Counted from the first letter of the stretch, positions 51,660 through 60,901 are shown. The stretch is 64,000 nucleotides of DNA from an uncultured Trueperaceae bacterium (GCA_937873495.1 CALMXZ010000008.1:124001-188000), one strand, 5' to 3'. Notes: generated by a model from the sequence alone, not told the origin. Numbers and translations: made by a program.

Positions 51660-52028
51660 GTGAGGCCCATCGACCGCGACTCGATCCAAGCCGAGCTGGA
51701 TGACAGGCTCGGGCAAGAGCTCTACTTGCACCTGGAGACGACCACTGGCTCGTACACGAAGCTCGGGCCCGAGAAGAAGAACCCCGTGATCGCCTTCGTG
51801 CGCAACGCGCGCATCTCGTACGCGCGCGGCACGGTGACGGGCACCGGCCCATACCGCGTCGGCCTGAAGCTCGGCGAAGGCTGGGTCTACGCCGACGGGC
51901 TCACCGACTACGAGGTCAACGAGCGCGGTGAGCTCCTGCTCGCCGGCCTCGACTGCGAAGGGCAGCTCACGATGGCGTTGCAGCTCTCGCAGACGCCCTT
52001 CAGAGAAGGACAGACCGATGCTGAGTGA
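51660..52028 (+). CDS. yojF: YojF-like protein (DUF1806), partner of BshB2
   Basis: Protein of 122 aa. LYLHLETTTGSYTKLG, FVRNARISY, GTGPYRVGLKLGEGWVYA and the C-terminal ALQLSQTPF match the Bacillus subtilis YojF pattern. YojF is encoded beside the bacillithiol enzyme BshB2 in Bacillus; its function is not settled. The GTG at 51660 has GGAGG five bases upstream. It overlaps the start of the bshB2-like gene. A possible -10 element TAGAAT is at 51561-51566. Confidence 0.9.
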   Translation: MRPIDRDSIQAELDDRLGQELYLHLETTTGSYTKLGPEKKNPVIAFVRNARISYARGTVTGTGPYRVGLKLGEGWVYADGLTDYEVNERGELLLAGLDCEGQLTMALQLSQTPFREGQTDAE

Positions 52029-52791
52029 AGCGAAAGGCAGGCAGCAGGACGCGACCCATAGCCGCACCGTGCCGTTCGACGCCGCCGGCGAGAGCGCCGT
52101 GCTCGCCGTCTTCCCGCACCCGGACGACGAGTCGTTCGCGGCCGGGGGCACGCTCGCGCTGTGCAACGAGGCCGGCGTCAGGACCGCATACCTGTGCGGC
52201 ACGTACGGCGACATGGGCAGGCGCATGGGGCGCCCCGCCTTCACGAACCGCGAGGCGCTGCGCGACGTCCGCACCGTGGAGCTGCGCGACGCCTGCGCCG
52301 TCCTCGGCTGCGAGCTCGCCTTCATGGGTCTGCGCGACAAGTGCATCGAGTTCGAGGACCCGCAGGACGTGGCCGCGCAGGTGCGGCGCGTCATCGAGGA
52401 GTACGCGCCGACCACGGTCATCACGTACTACCCTGGCCACGGGGTCCACTCCGACCACGACGCGCTCGGTCACGCGACCGTCCTCGCCGTGCGCGCCATG
52501 CCGGCCGGGCTCAGGCCCCGCGTTCTGGCGGTCGCCGTCGGCGACCCCAACGTGTTGCGCGAGGAGCTGGGCGAGCCGCACGTGCGGGCCGACATCCGCG
52601 GCGTCAAGGACCGTAAGCTCGACGCCCTGCGCGCGCACCGCTCCCAGACGGAGTCGATGTTCGCCCACATGAACGAGGACGCGCGCGAGGACGGCCAGAC
52701 GAGCACCTTCTCCGAGCGCCTGACGGTGCGCGAGGAGTTCTACGTGCTGGACGCCGACGCGCCCACTCTGCTGGAGCGGGCGCGGGGCTGA
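52018..52791 (+). CDS. bshB2: BshB2-like N-acetylglucosaminyl-malate deacetylase (LmbE family)
   Basis: Zinc-dependent GlcNAc deacetylase of 257 aa for bacillithiol biosynthesis. The LmbE/PIG-L motif HPDDE is at residues 34-38 and the second metal motif HSDHDA at 144-149. The segment ALCNEAGVRTAYLCGTYGDMGRRMG is close to known BshB2 sequences. The ATG at 52018 lies within the end of yojF. The yojF-bshB2 pair is the same as in Bacillus; bshA and bshC are not in the window. Confidence 0.9.
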   Translation: MLSEAKGRQQDATHSRTVPFDAAGESAVLAVFPHPDDESFAAGGTLALCNEAGVRTAYLCGTYGDMGRRMGRPAFTNREALRDVRTVELRDACAVLGCELAFMGLRDKCIEFEDPQDVAAQVRRVIEEYAPTTVITYYPGHGVHSDHDALGHATVLAVRAMPAGLRPRVLAVAVGDPNVLREELGEPHVRADIRGVKDRKLDALRAHRSQTESMFAHMNEDAREDGQTSTFSERLTVREEFYVLDADAPTLLERARG

Positions 52792-52807
52792 GCGGCTGAG
52801 CGGCGGC

Positions 52808-53635
52808 TCAGAACGGCTCGTTCGGGTAGGGCGTCCGGTCGTCCGTCGCGCCCTCGACCCGCGCCTGGCCCTGCGCGCCGGCGCCTTCGCCGCGCGTCAG
52901 GGCAGCGTCCGGCCGTGCCGTGCTCCCGGTGGACGGGGTGGCGGTCGCCTCCTCTGCCCGGGCGCCGGCGGCGGGCCCGTCCGGCCGCCGGCCCAGCCCG
53001 GAGCGCAGCGTACGTTCGACGTCGCCGAGCGCTCCGGTGCGGTATAGGAGCACCAGCCCGGCCCCTATGAGGAGCAGCGGCACCAGCCAGCCGGTCCCGC
53101 CGGAGAACGACAAGACCGCCAGCACCGCCAGCGCGACGGCCGGGTAGATCGCCCAGGCTTGTGCATACTGGCGCAAGCGGGTCAGGGCGAAGAAGGTGGC
53201 CGCCAGACCGAGGAGGAAGAGCGACCCGCCGAAGAGCCCCTGCGCGGGCCCGAGGGCGGCCTCGAGCGCCACCGAACCGAGGGCGCCGGCTGGGATGATG
53301 GCCCACCAGCGGCTGGGGTCGCGGCGCCACGCGAACGCGAAGGCCAAACCGATCGCGGCGAGGAACAGCGGGCCGCCGGTGCGACCAGGGAGCAGGCTGA
53401 CCACCGCCAGGGCGGCCAACGGAACGGCCAGGATGCGCATGAAGTTCTTGTCGGTACGCTGCCCCTCCTTGTAGGAGAGGTAGGCGAGGACGCCGAACAC
53501 GCCCGCCCACAGGAACTTGCCGAGCCAGCCGAACAGCCCGCTGCCGCCTATCAGGAACAGCACGCCGACGATGATCAGGGCCAAGCCAGGTATGTAGTTG
53601 CCGTTGGGACGGCTGCCGCGGTTGTCGTACGCCAT
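52808..53635 (-). CDS. Multi-helix membrane protein, paralogue of the protein at 56094
   Basis: Integral membrane protein of 275 aa with about eight helices (first PGLALIIVGVLFLIGGSGLF) and a disordered charged C-terminal tail of about 70 residues (TPSTGSTARPDAA region). The block WAIIPAGALGSVALEAALGP and the later WAIYPAVALAVLAVLSF align with the protein at 56094. The family resembles the membrane part of LiaF-like proteins. It is divergent from the NarL-type two-component system. Confidence 0.82.
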   Translation of the reverse strand: MAYDNRGSRPNGNYIPGLALIIVGVLFLIGGSGLFGWLGKFLWAGVFGVLAYLSYKEGQRTDKNFMRILAVPLAALAVVSLLPGRTGGPLFLAAIGLAFAFAWRRDPSRWWAIIPAGALGSVALEAALGPAQGLFGGSLFLLGLAATFFALTRLRQYAQAWAIYPAVALAVLAVLSFSGGTGWLVPLLLIGAGLVLLYRTGALGDVERTLRSGLGRRPDGPAAGARAEEATATPSTGSTARPDAALTRGEGAGAQGQARVEGATDDRTPYPNEPF

Positions 53636-53828
53636 CTTCGCTCCTCCAAGTCCGGACCGCGCGTGACCGACCGCGCTCCGATGCCTCGAATGTAGGCGCG
53701 GGCGGGGTGCTGGCGCGTCGGCGGTAGGAGGGCGGAGGGGCTAGCCACTTGGGAGTCGTGCGGCTCATCCGAAAGGTTGAGGCGGCGCGAGCGCGGTCCG
53801 GTTAGCCTGGGCCCGGAAGGTGTGCGAC

Positions 53829-54488
53829 ATGCCGAACGCCAACGCCCAGTCCGACCCCATCCGCGTGCTGCTCGTCGACGACCACACGGTGGTGCGGCGC
53901 GGCCTGCGCCTCGCGTTCGACCTGGAGCCCGACCTGCAGGTCGTCGGCGAGGCCGCGAACGGCCAGGAGGCCATCGCCCAGGTCGCGCTCCTCGAGCCGG
54001 ACGTGGTCGTCATGGACCTCCTCATGCCCGTCCTGAACGGCGTCGAGGCAACGCGGGCCATCAGGCGCGCCCACCCGGACGTGGAGGTCGTCGCCCTCAC
54101 GAGCGTCCTGGAGGACAGGCTCGTCGTCGACGTCGTCGAGGCGGGGGCGGCCGGCTACATGCTCAAGGAGACGCGGCCGGACGAGCTCTTCGAGGCCGTT
54201 CGCGCGGCCGCGCGGGGCGAGGTGCGGCTTGACCCGCGGGCGCAACAGCGGCTCGTGCGCGAGATGCGCTCCGAGAGCAACCGCGAGGCGCTCACGGAGC
54301 GCGAACTGGAAGTGCTCAAGCTCCTGGCCGGCGGCGCGAGCAACAAGGGCATAGCGCAAGCGCTCGACATCGCGGAAGCGACGGTGAAGAGCCACGTCTC
54401 GAACCTGCTCGGCAAGCTGGACATGAAGAGCCGCACCCAAGCCGCGCTCTACGCCTTGCGCGAGGGGCTGATCGTGCGTGACCCCTAA
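53829..54488 (+). CDS. Response regulator, NarL/LuxR family
   Basis: Transcription factor of about 219 aa. The receiver domain has LLVDDHTVVRRG, phospho-accepting Asp63 in VVVMDLLMP and Lys in GYMLKETRPDE. The C-terminal LuxR-type HTH is LTERELEVLKLLAGGASNKG and ATVKSHVSNLLGKL. ATG 53829 has GGAAGG eight bases upstream; GTG 53820 is an alternative. The kinase gene overlaps its end. Confidence 0.93.
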   Translation: MPNANAQSDPIRVLLVDDHTVVRRGLRLAFDLEPDLQVVGEAANGQEAIAQVALLEPDVVVMDLLMPVLNGVEATRAIRRAHPDVEVVALTSVLEDRLVVDVVEAGAAGYMLKETRPDELFEAVRAAARGEVRLDPRAQQRLVREMRSESNREALTERELEVLKLLAGGASNKGIAQALDIAEATVKSHVSNLLGKLDMKSRTQAALYALREGLIVRDP

Positions 54489-56097
54489 GCGAGCCGGCGG
54501 CGGGAACGGCGGCGAGGCGAACCTCTCCGGCGAGTTGCGCACCGTCTGGTACCACAGCATCTCCAACCGTCTGATCCTCCTGCTGCTCGCGGTCGTCGCC
54601 GCATTGGCCACCGCCACCGGGATCCTCCTGTGGCGCGCGCTGGCCACTACCGTCGGGCTGCCTGCCGAGACCGACTTCGCCGGCGCGGCCGCCGCGGTGG
54701 CGGGGCAGGACCAGGCGGCGGTGACGGCCATCTTGCGCAGCACGCTCGTCAACCTGGCCGTGGTCGTCGCGGTCACGCTCCTCGCCGCCGCAGCGTTCTC
54801 GCGCGCCCTCCTCATCGACCCGATCGCCAGGCTCACGCAGGCGAGCCGCGCCCTGGCCGCCGGCGACCTCAGCGCTCGCGTCGACCTGGCCGATCGCTCG
54901 GAGCTCGGCGAGCTGGCGCGGTCGTTCGACGCCATGGCCGAGAGCCTCGCTCGCTCCAAGGAGGACCTCGAGGCGCGCGTCGGCGCGCGCACGACGGAGC
55001 TGCGCTCGCTCCTCTCCCTGTCGAACACCATCGCCCTCACGACCGACCTCCGTCCCCAGATCGACGCGGTACTCGACCAGCTCGTGGCCGGCGGCCGCGT
55101 GGCTACGGCGGAGATCATGGAGCTCGAGCCGACGGGCAAGCTCGTGCGCCTCGCCCGGCGCGGGGCCGACGTCGGCGCGCGGGTAACCGACGCCGCCAAG
55201 GACGCGCGACCGGAGGGCGTCGACGCCACCCTGGCGGGTATCGCGCCACACGCCGTGGTGGACGGGGATGAGCTGGCCCTCCCGTTGAGGGCGCGCGACC
55301 GGGTGGTGGGCGTCCTGGCGGCGTCGGCGCCGACGGGAGCGGGGTGGGACGAGGAGCGCCTGCGCTGGGTCGGCGGTCTCGCCGCCCAGGCCGCCGTGGC
55401 GCTCGAGAACAACCGCCTGTACGAGCTGGCGCGCGACGAGGCGGCCGAGGAGGAACGCCGCCACCTGGCGCGCGAGCTCCACGACTCCGTCAGCCAAGCC
55501 ATCTACTCGGTAGTGCTCACGGCCCACGCCGCCGAGAAGCGTCTCGGCACCGACCCGGACGCCGTCGGCAAGGCGCTCGCCGGCGTCATCGAGCTCTCTG
55601 AGGCCGCGCTCGCCGAGATGCGCGCCCTGATCTTCGAGCTCAGGCCCGAGGCGTTGGCCGAGGTCGGGCTGGTCGGCGCGCTGCATAGGCAGCTCGACGG
55701 CATGGAGCTGCGGCACGGCCTGCGCGCCGTCCGCCGTCTCGACCAGGAGCCGGACCTGCCGTTCACGACCAAGCAGGTGCTCCTGCGCGTGGCGCAGGAG
55801 GCCCTCCACAACGTGGTGAAGCATGCGGCCGCCACGAGCGTCACGGTGCGCTCGAGTGTCGAGGAGGGCGCGCCCAAGGAGGGCGCGCCGGACGGTGCTC
55901 TCCTCCGTCTGGAGGTAGCCGACGACGGCGTCGGGTTCGACACCTCCCTCGCCTACCCTGGCCACCTTGGGCTCACCTCGATGCAGGAACGCGTCACCGC
56001 CCTCGGCGGGACCCTGCGCATCGAGAGCGCCCCCCAAGCCGGTACTACCGTGACGGTCGAGCTGCCGCTCTCGCCGCCCGCGGGGCCCGAAGCATGA
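54478..56097 (+). CDS. Sensor histidine kinase, NarX/LiaS-type (HisKA_3)
   Basis: Membrane kinase of 539 aa. Helices lie at about 32-52 and 95-115, followed by HAMP, a coiled linker and a GAF domain (about 175-315). The phosphorylated His335 is in LARELHDSVSQAIYS. The HATPase domain includes EALHNVVKHA and DDGVGFD. The GTG overlaps the response-regulator gene by 11 bases. Two similar membrane proteins flank the pair; they may sense or modulate it. Confidence 0.94.
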   Translation: MTPKRAGGGNGGEANLSGELRTVWYHSISNRLILLLLAVVAALATATGILLWRALATTVGLPAETDFAGAAAAVAGQDQAAVTAILRSTLVNLAVVVAVTLLAAAAFSRALLIDPIARLTQASRALAAGDLSARVDLADRSELGELARSFDAMAESLARSKEDLEARVGARTTELRSLLSLSNTIALTTDLRPQIDAVLDQLVAGGRVATAEIMELEPTGKLVRLARRGADVGARVTDAAKDARPEGVDATLAGIAPHAVVDGDELALPLRARDRVVGVLAASAPTGAGWDEERLRWVGGLAAQAAVALENNRLYELARDEAAEEERRHLARELHDSVSQAIYSVVLTAHAAEKRLGTDPDAVGKALAGVIELSEAALAEMRALIFELRPEALAEVGLVGALHRQLDGMELRHGLRAVRRLDQEPDLPFTTKQVLLRVAQEALHNVVKHAAATSVTVRSSVEEGAPKEGAPDGALLRLEVADDGVGFDTSLAYPGHLGLTSMQERVTALGGTLRIESAPQAGTTVTVELPLSPPAGPEA

Positions 56098-56726
56098 CGC
56101 CGCCCAGGCAGTCGCGCAAGGTCAGCACCGGCACGGTGCTGCTCCTCGCCGGCGGGGCGCTGCTCCTGAGGCAGTTGGGGAGCCACAACCTCTTCTTCGA
56201 ACTGGTGTGGCTCACCGCCATCGTGGCCGCCGCGATCGCCACGTACCGCTTCCTCGCCGACCGCGTGCCGTTCCGGGTGCGCCTCGTCGCCCACGCCGCG
56301 TTCGGGCTCTTCGCCCTGCTCAGCCTGCACCGCCTGGCCGGCGCGGCGCTGCTCGGCTTCGTCGCGCTGTTCTTCTGGCTCCTGTTCACGTCGCCGCGAG
56401 CCGGGCGCACGCGGCCCGCCACGTGGCAGGCCATCGTGGCGGGCGCGGTCGGCTCCGTGGCGCTCGTCGCGGCGGCGAGCGCCGTCCTTCCCGGCACCGA
56501 CAACGGGGTGATCCTGTTCCTCGGCATGACCGCAACCTTCACCGCCGTCTACCTGCTCCCGCGCGAGAAGGGCGGCGCGCGGTGGGCGCTGTGGCCGGCG
56601 CTGGCCTGGGCTGCCCTCACCGTGCTCGTCAACGACCCGAGCGGCGCTTTGGCGCGCTGGGTGTTCCCGCTCGCCCTGATCGGGGTGGGCGTGGCCCTGT
56701 TCGGGTACATGCGGGGGAAGCGCTGA
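56094..56726 (+). CDS. Multi-helix membrane protein, LiaF-like membrane region
   Basis: Integral membrane protein of 210 aa with about seven helices. TWQAIVAGAVGSVALVAAA, ATFTAVYLLPREKGGARWAL and LALIGVGVALFGYM align with the protein at 52808, so they are paralogues. It has no C-terminal extension. The ATG overlaps the kinase stop, which ties it to the signalling operon. A LiaF-like inhibitory or sensing role is inferred. Confidence 0.82.
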   Translation: MTPPRQSRKVSTGTVLLLAGGALLLRQLGSHNLFFELVWLTAIVAAAIATYRFLADRVPFRVRLVAHAAFGLFALLSLHRLAGAALLGFVALFFWLLFTSPRAGRTRPATWQAIVAGAVGSVALVAAASAVLPGTDNGVILFLGMTATFTAVYLLPREKGGARWALWPALAWAALTVLVNDPSGALARWVFPLALIGVGVALFGYMRGKR

Positions 56727-56798
56727 GTGACCGCCGGGCTGGCGCGGGCGGCCCCGAGCATGCGCGGCGCCCCGGCCTCGCCCCGCGCCTCGGGGGCC

Positions 56799-57962
56799 TC
56801 AGTACACGAACTCGTCGATGTGATACAGCGCCACCTTGGCGGCGCCTGAACGGGCCTTCGCGCCGGCCAGCAGCTCGCGGTGCTGGAGCGCGGCCGTCGC
56901 CTCGTCCAGCGGCACGACGCCGCTCTCGGCGGCGCGCGCGGCGTACACGGAGCCCGGCTGCATGACGAAGGGCGACAGGTAGACGAGGTCGCCGGCCCCG
57001 AGCGGGAGGCGCCCTAACAGGGCGAGGCTGTCCGCGACGTGGGCGTCCGCGAACCGACGGCCCCCGACACCGACCATCAGGATCACGGAGACGTTCAGGC
57101 CCGCCTCCTTCAGGGTGGAGACGAACTCGGCGGCCTCGGCCGCGCCGCCCGGCTTGTTCAACCACGCCAGGAGCTCGTCGTTGCCGGTCTCCACCCCGAT
57201 GGCGACCCGCTCAAGGCCCCACTCGCGCAGCTCGCGCCACCGCTCGGCGCCCTTCTTCTCCCCGGAGAAGACGTCGACGAACGCGTTGACGGGCTTGCCG
57301 GGGAAGACCTCCGCCGCCACGCCGAAGACGTGGCGCAGCTTGGAGTTGGCGAGGACCAGGGCGTTGCCGTCCGCCAGGAACACGCTGGGCCGGCCGGCGG
57401 CGGCCGCGCCAAGCAGCTCCCTCACGCCGAGCGCGTGCGACCGGAACTCCTCCGGCCGGCGGACGCGGAACGGTCGGTCCTGGTAGAAGGTGCAGAACGT
57501 GCACCTGTTCCAACTGCAGCCGAAGCTCGCTTGTAGTACTAATGATTGATACTGGTCTGGCGGGAGGATGGACACGGGCTGATAGACACGCAGGAACCGC
57601 TCGCGTTCGCCGGCCAGGCTCTCGGTCGTCCAGCCAAGAACACGTGCGAGGCGCGCAGGCAGCGCTTCCGCCCCATCGCTGACGACCAGCCCATCCGGCC
57701 GGGCGGCGGCCTGCCGCGCCACGCTCAACGCGCGCTCGAACAGGCGCTCGGCCTCGTAGGGTTCGACCCGCCACCGGCGCCGCGCCCCGCCCACGGTCCG
57801 CCGCCCGAACACCTCCGAGGCCAGCGAGCGCTTGTACGTCTCGCCCCCTACGAACCAGTGGACGGGCCGGCCCTCGAGGTCGAAGCCGACGACCTCTTCC
57901 CTAGTGGGGCTGAGGGTCGTGCTCCCAGGGTGGACGGTGGCGAGGAACGCCTCGGCACTCAC
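56799..57962 (-). CDS. Radical SAM protein
   Basis: Radical SAM enzyme of 387 aa. The cluster motif is CSWNRCTFC near residue 150 (C-x4-C-x2-C), within QASFGCSWNRCTFCTFYQDR. This spacing occurs in a COG1032-like group of radical SAM proteins. GVETGNDELLAWL and VILMVGVGGR are core-barrel strands. An N-terminal region of about 140 residues precedes the core. The function is unknown. It is divergent from prfC across a 44-base spacer. Confidence 0.9.
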   Translation of the reverse strand: MSAEAFLATVHPGSTTLSPTREEVVGFDLEGRPVHWFVGGETYKRSLASEVFGRRTVGGARRRWRVEPYEAERLFERALSVARQAAARPDGLVVSDGAEALPARLARVLGWTTESLAGERERFLRVYQPVSILPPDQYQSLVLQASFGCSWNRCTFCTFYQDRPFRVRRPEEFRSHALGVRELLGAAAAGRPSVFLADGNALVLANSKLRHVFGVAAEVFPGKPVNAFVDVFSGEKKGAERWRELREWGLERVAIGVETGNDELLAWLNKPGGAAEAAEFVSTLKEAGLNVSVILMVGVGGRRFADAHVADSLALLGRLPLGAGDLVYLSPFVMQPGSVYAARAAESGVVPLDEATAALQHRELLAGAKARSGAAKVALYHIDEFVY

Positions 57963-58006
57963 GCCGCCACCTTACGACCGCGCCGAACGAGTACACTACC
58001 TGCCGC

Positions 58007-59683
58007 ATGTCGGAGGCCCCCACCAGCACCAGCCACGCCGAACCCGAGCGCGAGCTGGACCAGCCCGCTCCCGAGGCGGCCCACCCGTCCAGCGAGGCGG
58101 CCCACCTGGCAAGCCAGGTGGAGCGCCGCCGCACGTTCGCCATCATCTCGCACCCCGACGCAGGCAAGACGACGCTGACGGAGAAGCTGCTCCTCTACAG
58201 CGGCGCCATCCGCGAGGCGGGCTCCGTGACGGCAAAGGCCGGCGGCGCGCAGGCCACGTCGGATTGGATGAGCATCGAACGCGAGCGCGGCATCTCCATC
58301 TCCTCTGCCGCCATGCAGGTCGACTACCGGGGGTTCATCCTCAACCTGCTCGACACCCCGGGGCACCAGGATTTCAGCGAGGACACGTACCGCACCCTGA
58401 CCGCGGCGGACAGCGCGGTGATGCTCCTCGACGCCGCCAGGGGCGTGCAAGAGCAGACGCGCAAGCTCTTCGCCGTCAGCCGCGACCGCGGCATCCCGAT
58501 CTTCACCTTCATCAACAAGCTCGACCGCCCGGCGCAGGACCCGTACGCCCTCCTCGACGAGGTGGAGACGACCCTCGGCATCCAAGCGGTCCCTGTCACG
58601 TGGCCCATCGGCGACGGCCCCGACTTCAAGGGCGTCTACGAGCGCACGAGCAACCGCCTGCACGCGTACGAGCGCACGGAGCGCAACGCGCGTCGGGCGC
58701 CGGTGACCACGGCGGCGCCCGACGCGCCCGAGGTGGCAGCCCTCATCGGTGAGCGGGCGCAAGCGAAGCTCATCGACGACATCGCGCTCCTCGACTCCGT
58801 CCTGCCGCCCCTCGACCGCCAACGTTTCCTCGCGGGCGAGATCACGCCCGTGTTCTTCGGCAGCGTGCTGACGAACTTCGGCGTCGAGGTCTTCCTCGAC
58901 CACTTCCTCGAGCTTGCCCCCGCGCCGGGCAAGCTCGTCACGACCCAAGGCGTGGTGCAGCCGACCGATCCTGGGTTCACGGGCTTCGTCTTCAAGGTCC
59001 AGGCCAACATGAACCCGCGCCACCGCGACCGGACGGCGTTCCTGCGCGTGGCGAGCGGTGTGTTCCACCGCGGCGTGCAGGCCGTGCTCACCAGGACGGG
59101 GCGCGACGTCAAGCTCGCGCGCGCCCACACCATGTTCGCCGACGAGCGCGCCACCGTCGACGACGCCTTCCCCGGCGACATCATCGGCCTCGTGAACCCC
59201 GGCACGTTCCGCATCGGCGACGTCATCAGCAGCCGCCCTGGCGTGGAGCTGCCGAGCTTCCCCCGCTTCGCGCCCGAGCGCTTCGCCACGGTGCGGACCC
59301 GGAGCACCGACAAGCACAAGGCGTTCCGCAAGGGCCTCGAGCAGCTCACGGAGGAGGGCGTCGTGCAGCTCTTCTACCCGGCCCAAGGCGCCCGCGACCC
59401 CATCCTCGGCGTCGTCGGCCAGCTCCAGTTCGAGGTCTTCGAGCACCGCATGCGCGAGGAGTACGGCGTCGACGTGCTCTTCGACCACCAGCCGTACCGC
59501 GTCATCCGCTGGTTGGACCGGACGCCCGAGAAACCCGTGCGTTTCGGCATGCTCGCGCACGACCGCGACGACCAGGCCGTGGCGCTCTTCCGCTTCGACG
59601 GCGAGATCAAGTACTTCCAGGACGAACACCCCGAGGTGAGCCTGGCCGAGTCGCCGGGGGCGGCGGGCGTGGTTAGGCTCTAG
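58007..59683 (+). CDS. prfC: Peptide chain release factor 3 (RF3)
   Basis: GTPase that recycles RF1/RF2 from the ribosome, 558 aa. The P-loop HPDAGKTT is at residues 49-56, followed by DTPGHQDF and NKLDR. The segment RRTFAIISHPDAGKTTLTEK is identical in type to known RF3. A Pro/Glu/Ala-rich N-terminal extension of about 38 residues precedes the domain. The stop TAG lies in a 20-base repeat shared with the end of the convergent gene. Confidence 0.95.
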   Translation: MSEAPTSTSHAEPERELDQPAPEAAHPSSEAAHLASQVERRRTFAIISHPDAGKTTLTEKLLLYSGAIREAGSVTAKAGGAQATSDWMSIERERGISISSAAMQVDYRGFILNLLDTPGHQDFSEDTYRTLTAADSAVMLLDAARGVQEQTRKLFAVSRDRGIPIFTFINKLDRPAQDPYALLDEVETTLGIQAVPVTWPIGDGPDFKGVYERTSNRLHAYERTERNARRAPVTTAAPDAPEVAALIGERAQAKLIDDIALLDSVLPPLDRQRFLAGEITPVFFGSVLTNFGVEVFLDHFLELAPAPGKLVTTQGVVQPTDPGFTGFVFKVQANMNPRHRDRTAFLRVASGVFHRGVQAVLTRTGRDVKLARAHTMFADERATVDDAFPGDIIGLVNPGTFRIGDVISSRPGVELPSFPRFAPERFATVRTRSTDKHKAFRKGLEQLTEEGVVQLFYPAQGARDPILGVVGQLQFEVFEHRMREEYGVDVLFDHQPYRVIRWLDRTPEKPVRFGMLAHDRDDQAVALFRFDGEIKYFQDEHPEVSLAESPGAAGVVRL

Positions 59684-59740
59684 CGCGCGGCGCTCAGGTG
59701 GCAGCGCCACCGAGCGGCAAGCGTGGTCAGGCTCTAGCGC
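59667..59740. repeat. 20-base direct repeat containing both convergent stop codons
   Basis: GCGTGGTTAGGCTCTAGCGC (59667-59686) recurs with one change at 59721-59740. The CTAG in the first copy holds the prfC stop; in the second it holds the stop of the YeiH-family gene on the other strand. The repeat period is 54 bases. Confidence 0.75.
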
Positions 59741-60879
59741 AACGCGATCAGGTAGTACCCGCTCATCACCACGAGCATCGCCAGGAAGCCGACGACCCCG
59801 AGCACGAGCGCCTGCCGTCCGACCCTCCCCAACCCCCTGAACTGCACGCCGAGGCCGATACCGGCCATGGCGGCGGCCGTGAGCAGCGTGCCCGCGAGGC
59901 TCAGGTACCGCACCGTCTCGGGCCCGAGCCAGCCGAGGCTGGTCACGGCGCTCATGACCAAGAAGCCAGCCACGAAGGCCGGGACGAGAGGCGGGAGCTT
60001 GGTTGCGGCGGGCGCCGTCGCCGGGCCGACCCCGGCCGTCAGCGCGACCCCGCGCGCGGGTGCCGTGCCGCCGGCACCGACCACCGCCCCACCGGCGCCG
60101 GCAGAGGTGCCGGAGCCGGCCGCCTCCCGGCGCAACCACCAGCCGAGGAGCATGAGCACGGGCGCGAGCAGCACGACGCGCGAGAGCTTGACGAGGAGCG
60201 CGAGGTCGCCGTCGCCGCCCGCGCCGCCGACCGCGGCACCCGCGGCCACCACGTGGCCGACCTCCTGGAGGGTCGCCCCCGCGATGGCGGCGAGGAGCCG
60301 CGACGAGACGAGCGCGAGCCCGTCCCAGGCGGCGAACGCCACCACCCCGAGCGTGCCGAGGACGCTCACGACCGCGACGGAGAGCGACGCGTGCCGCTCC
60401 TCCGCCTTGAGCACCGGCAAGGCCGCCGCGATCGCCGACGCGCCGCACACCCCGGTACCGACAGCGAGCGAGCGCCGCAGGTCCTTCGGCACACCCCACG
60501 CCCGTCCGACGAGCTCGATGGCCGCGAAGGCGACGAGTACGCCGAGCGCGCTGCCGACCAGGACGGTCGGCCCGACCGCGGCCAGAGCGCGCATGTCGAG
60601 GCGCACCCCGAGCAGCACGATGCCGAGGCGCAAGAGGACCTTGGCGGCGAAGCGCGCGCCAGGCATGACGCTGGCGACACGTCCCGCGCGCACCAAGCGC
60701 CATAGCGCGCCTGCCAGCAGCGCGAGGACGAGGGGGCCGAGGAGCTTGAAACCGGGCACCCGCGCCAGTTCGTAAGCGAGGAAGGTGAGCGCCACCACGA
60801 GGGCAAGGCCGGGCAGGAGCGGCCGGAGGCGGCCGGAGAAGGCGGAAGCGGTCACCGCAGAAGCGTATGGCCCGAGCAC
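59734..60879 (-). CDS. YeiH-family (UPF0324) putative membrane exporter
   Basis: Integral membrane protein of 381 aa with about ten helices. LGIVLLGVRLDMRALAAVG and GTGVCGASAIAAALPVLKAE are hallmarks of the YeiH family, proposed to export sulfate or related anions. A Gly/Ala-rich loop sits near residues 240-285. The GTG at 60879 or the GTG eight codons inside could be the start. It is divergent from a LysR-type gene, as YeiH and YeiE are in Escherichia coli. Confidence 0.9.
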   Translation of the reverse strand: MLGPYASAVTASAFSGRLRPLLPGLALVVALTFLAYELARVPGFKLLGPLVLALLAGALWRLVRAGRVASVMPGARFAAKVLLRLGIVLLGVRLDMRALAAVGPTVLVGSALGVLVAFAAIELVGRAWGVPKDLRRSLAVGTGVCGASAIAAALPVLKAEERHASLSVAVVSVLGTLGVVAFAAWDGLALVSSRLLAAIAGATLQEVGHVVAAGAAVGGAGGDGDLALLVKLSRVVLLAPVLMLLGWWLRREAAGSGTSAGAGGAVVGAGGTAPARGVALTAGVGPATAPAATKLPPLVPAFVAGFLVMSAVTSLGWLGPETVRYLSLAGTLLTAAAMAGIGLGVQFRGLGRVGRQALVLGVVGFLAMLVVMSGYYLIALR

Positions 60880-60901
60880 CTATAAGGGTAGAGGCGTCAA
60901 G

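Noticed and set aside
52740-53768. 342-codon minus-strand open frame over the membrane protein
   Set aside because: It is an overlapping Arg/Pro-rich frame; the 52808-53635 frame has clear membrane helices and a paralogue.
56799-57962. Radical SAM motif spacing C-x4-C-x2-C as a broken cluster site
   Set aside because: The same GCxxNxCTFC spacing is known in a group of COG1032-type radical SAM proteins, so it is probably normal here.
57959-60703. Very long 914-codon open frame on the minus strand
   Set aside because: It runs antisense through prfC and across the YeiH-family gene, is rich in Arg, Gly and Ala, and matches no family; it is a GC-driven shadow.
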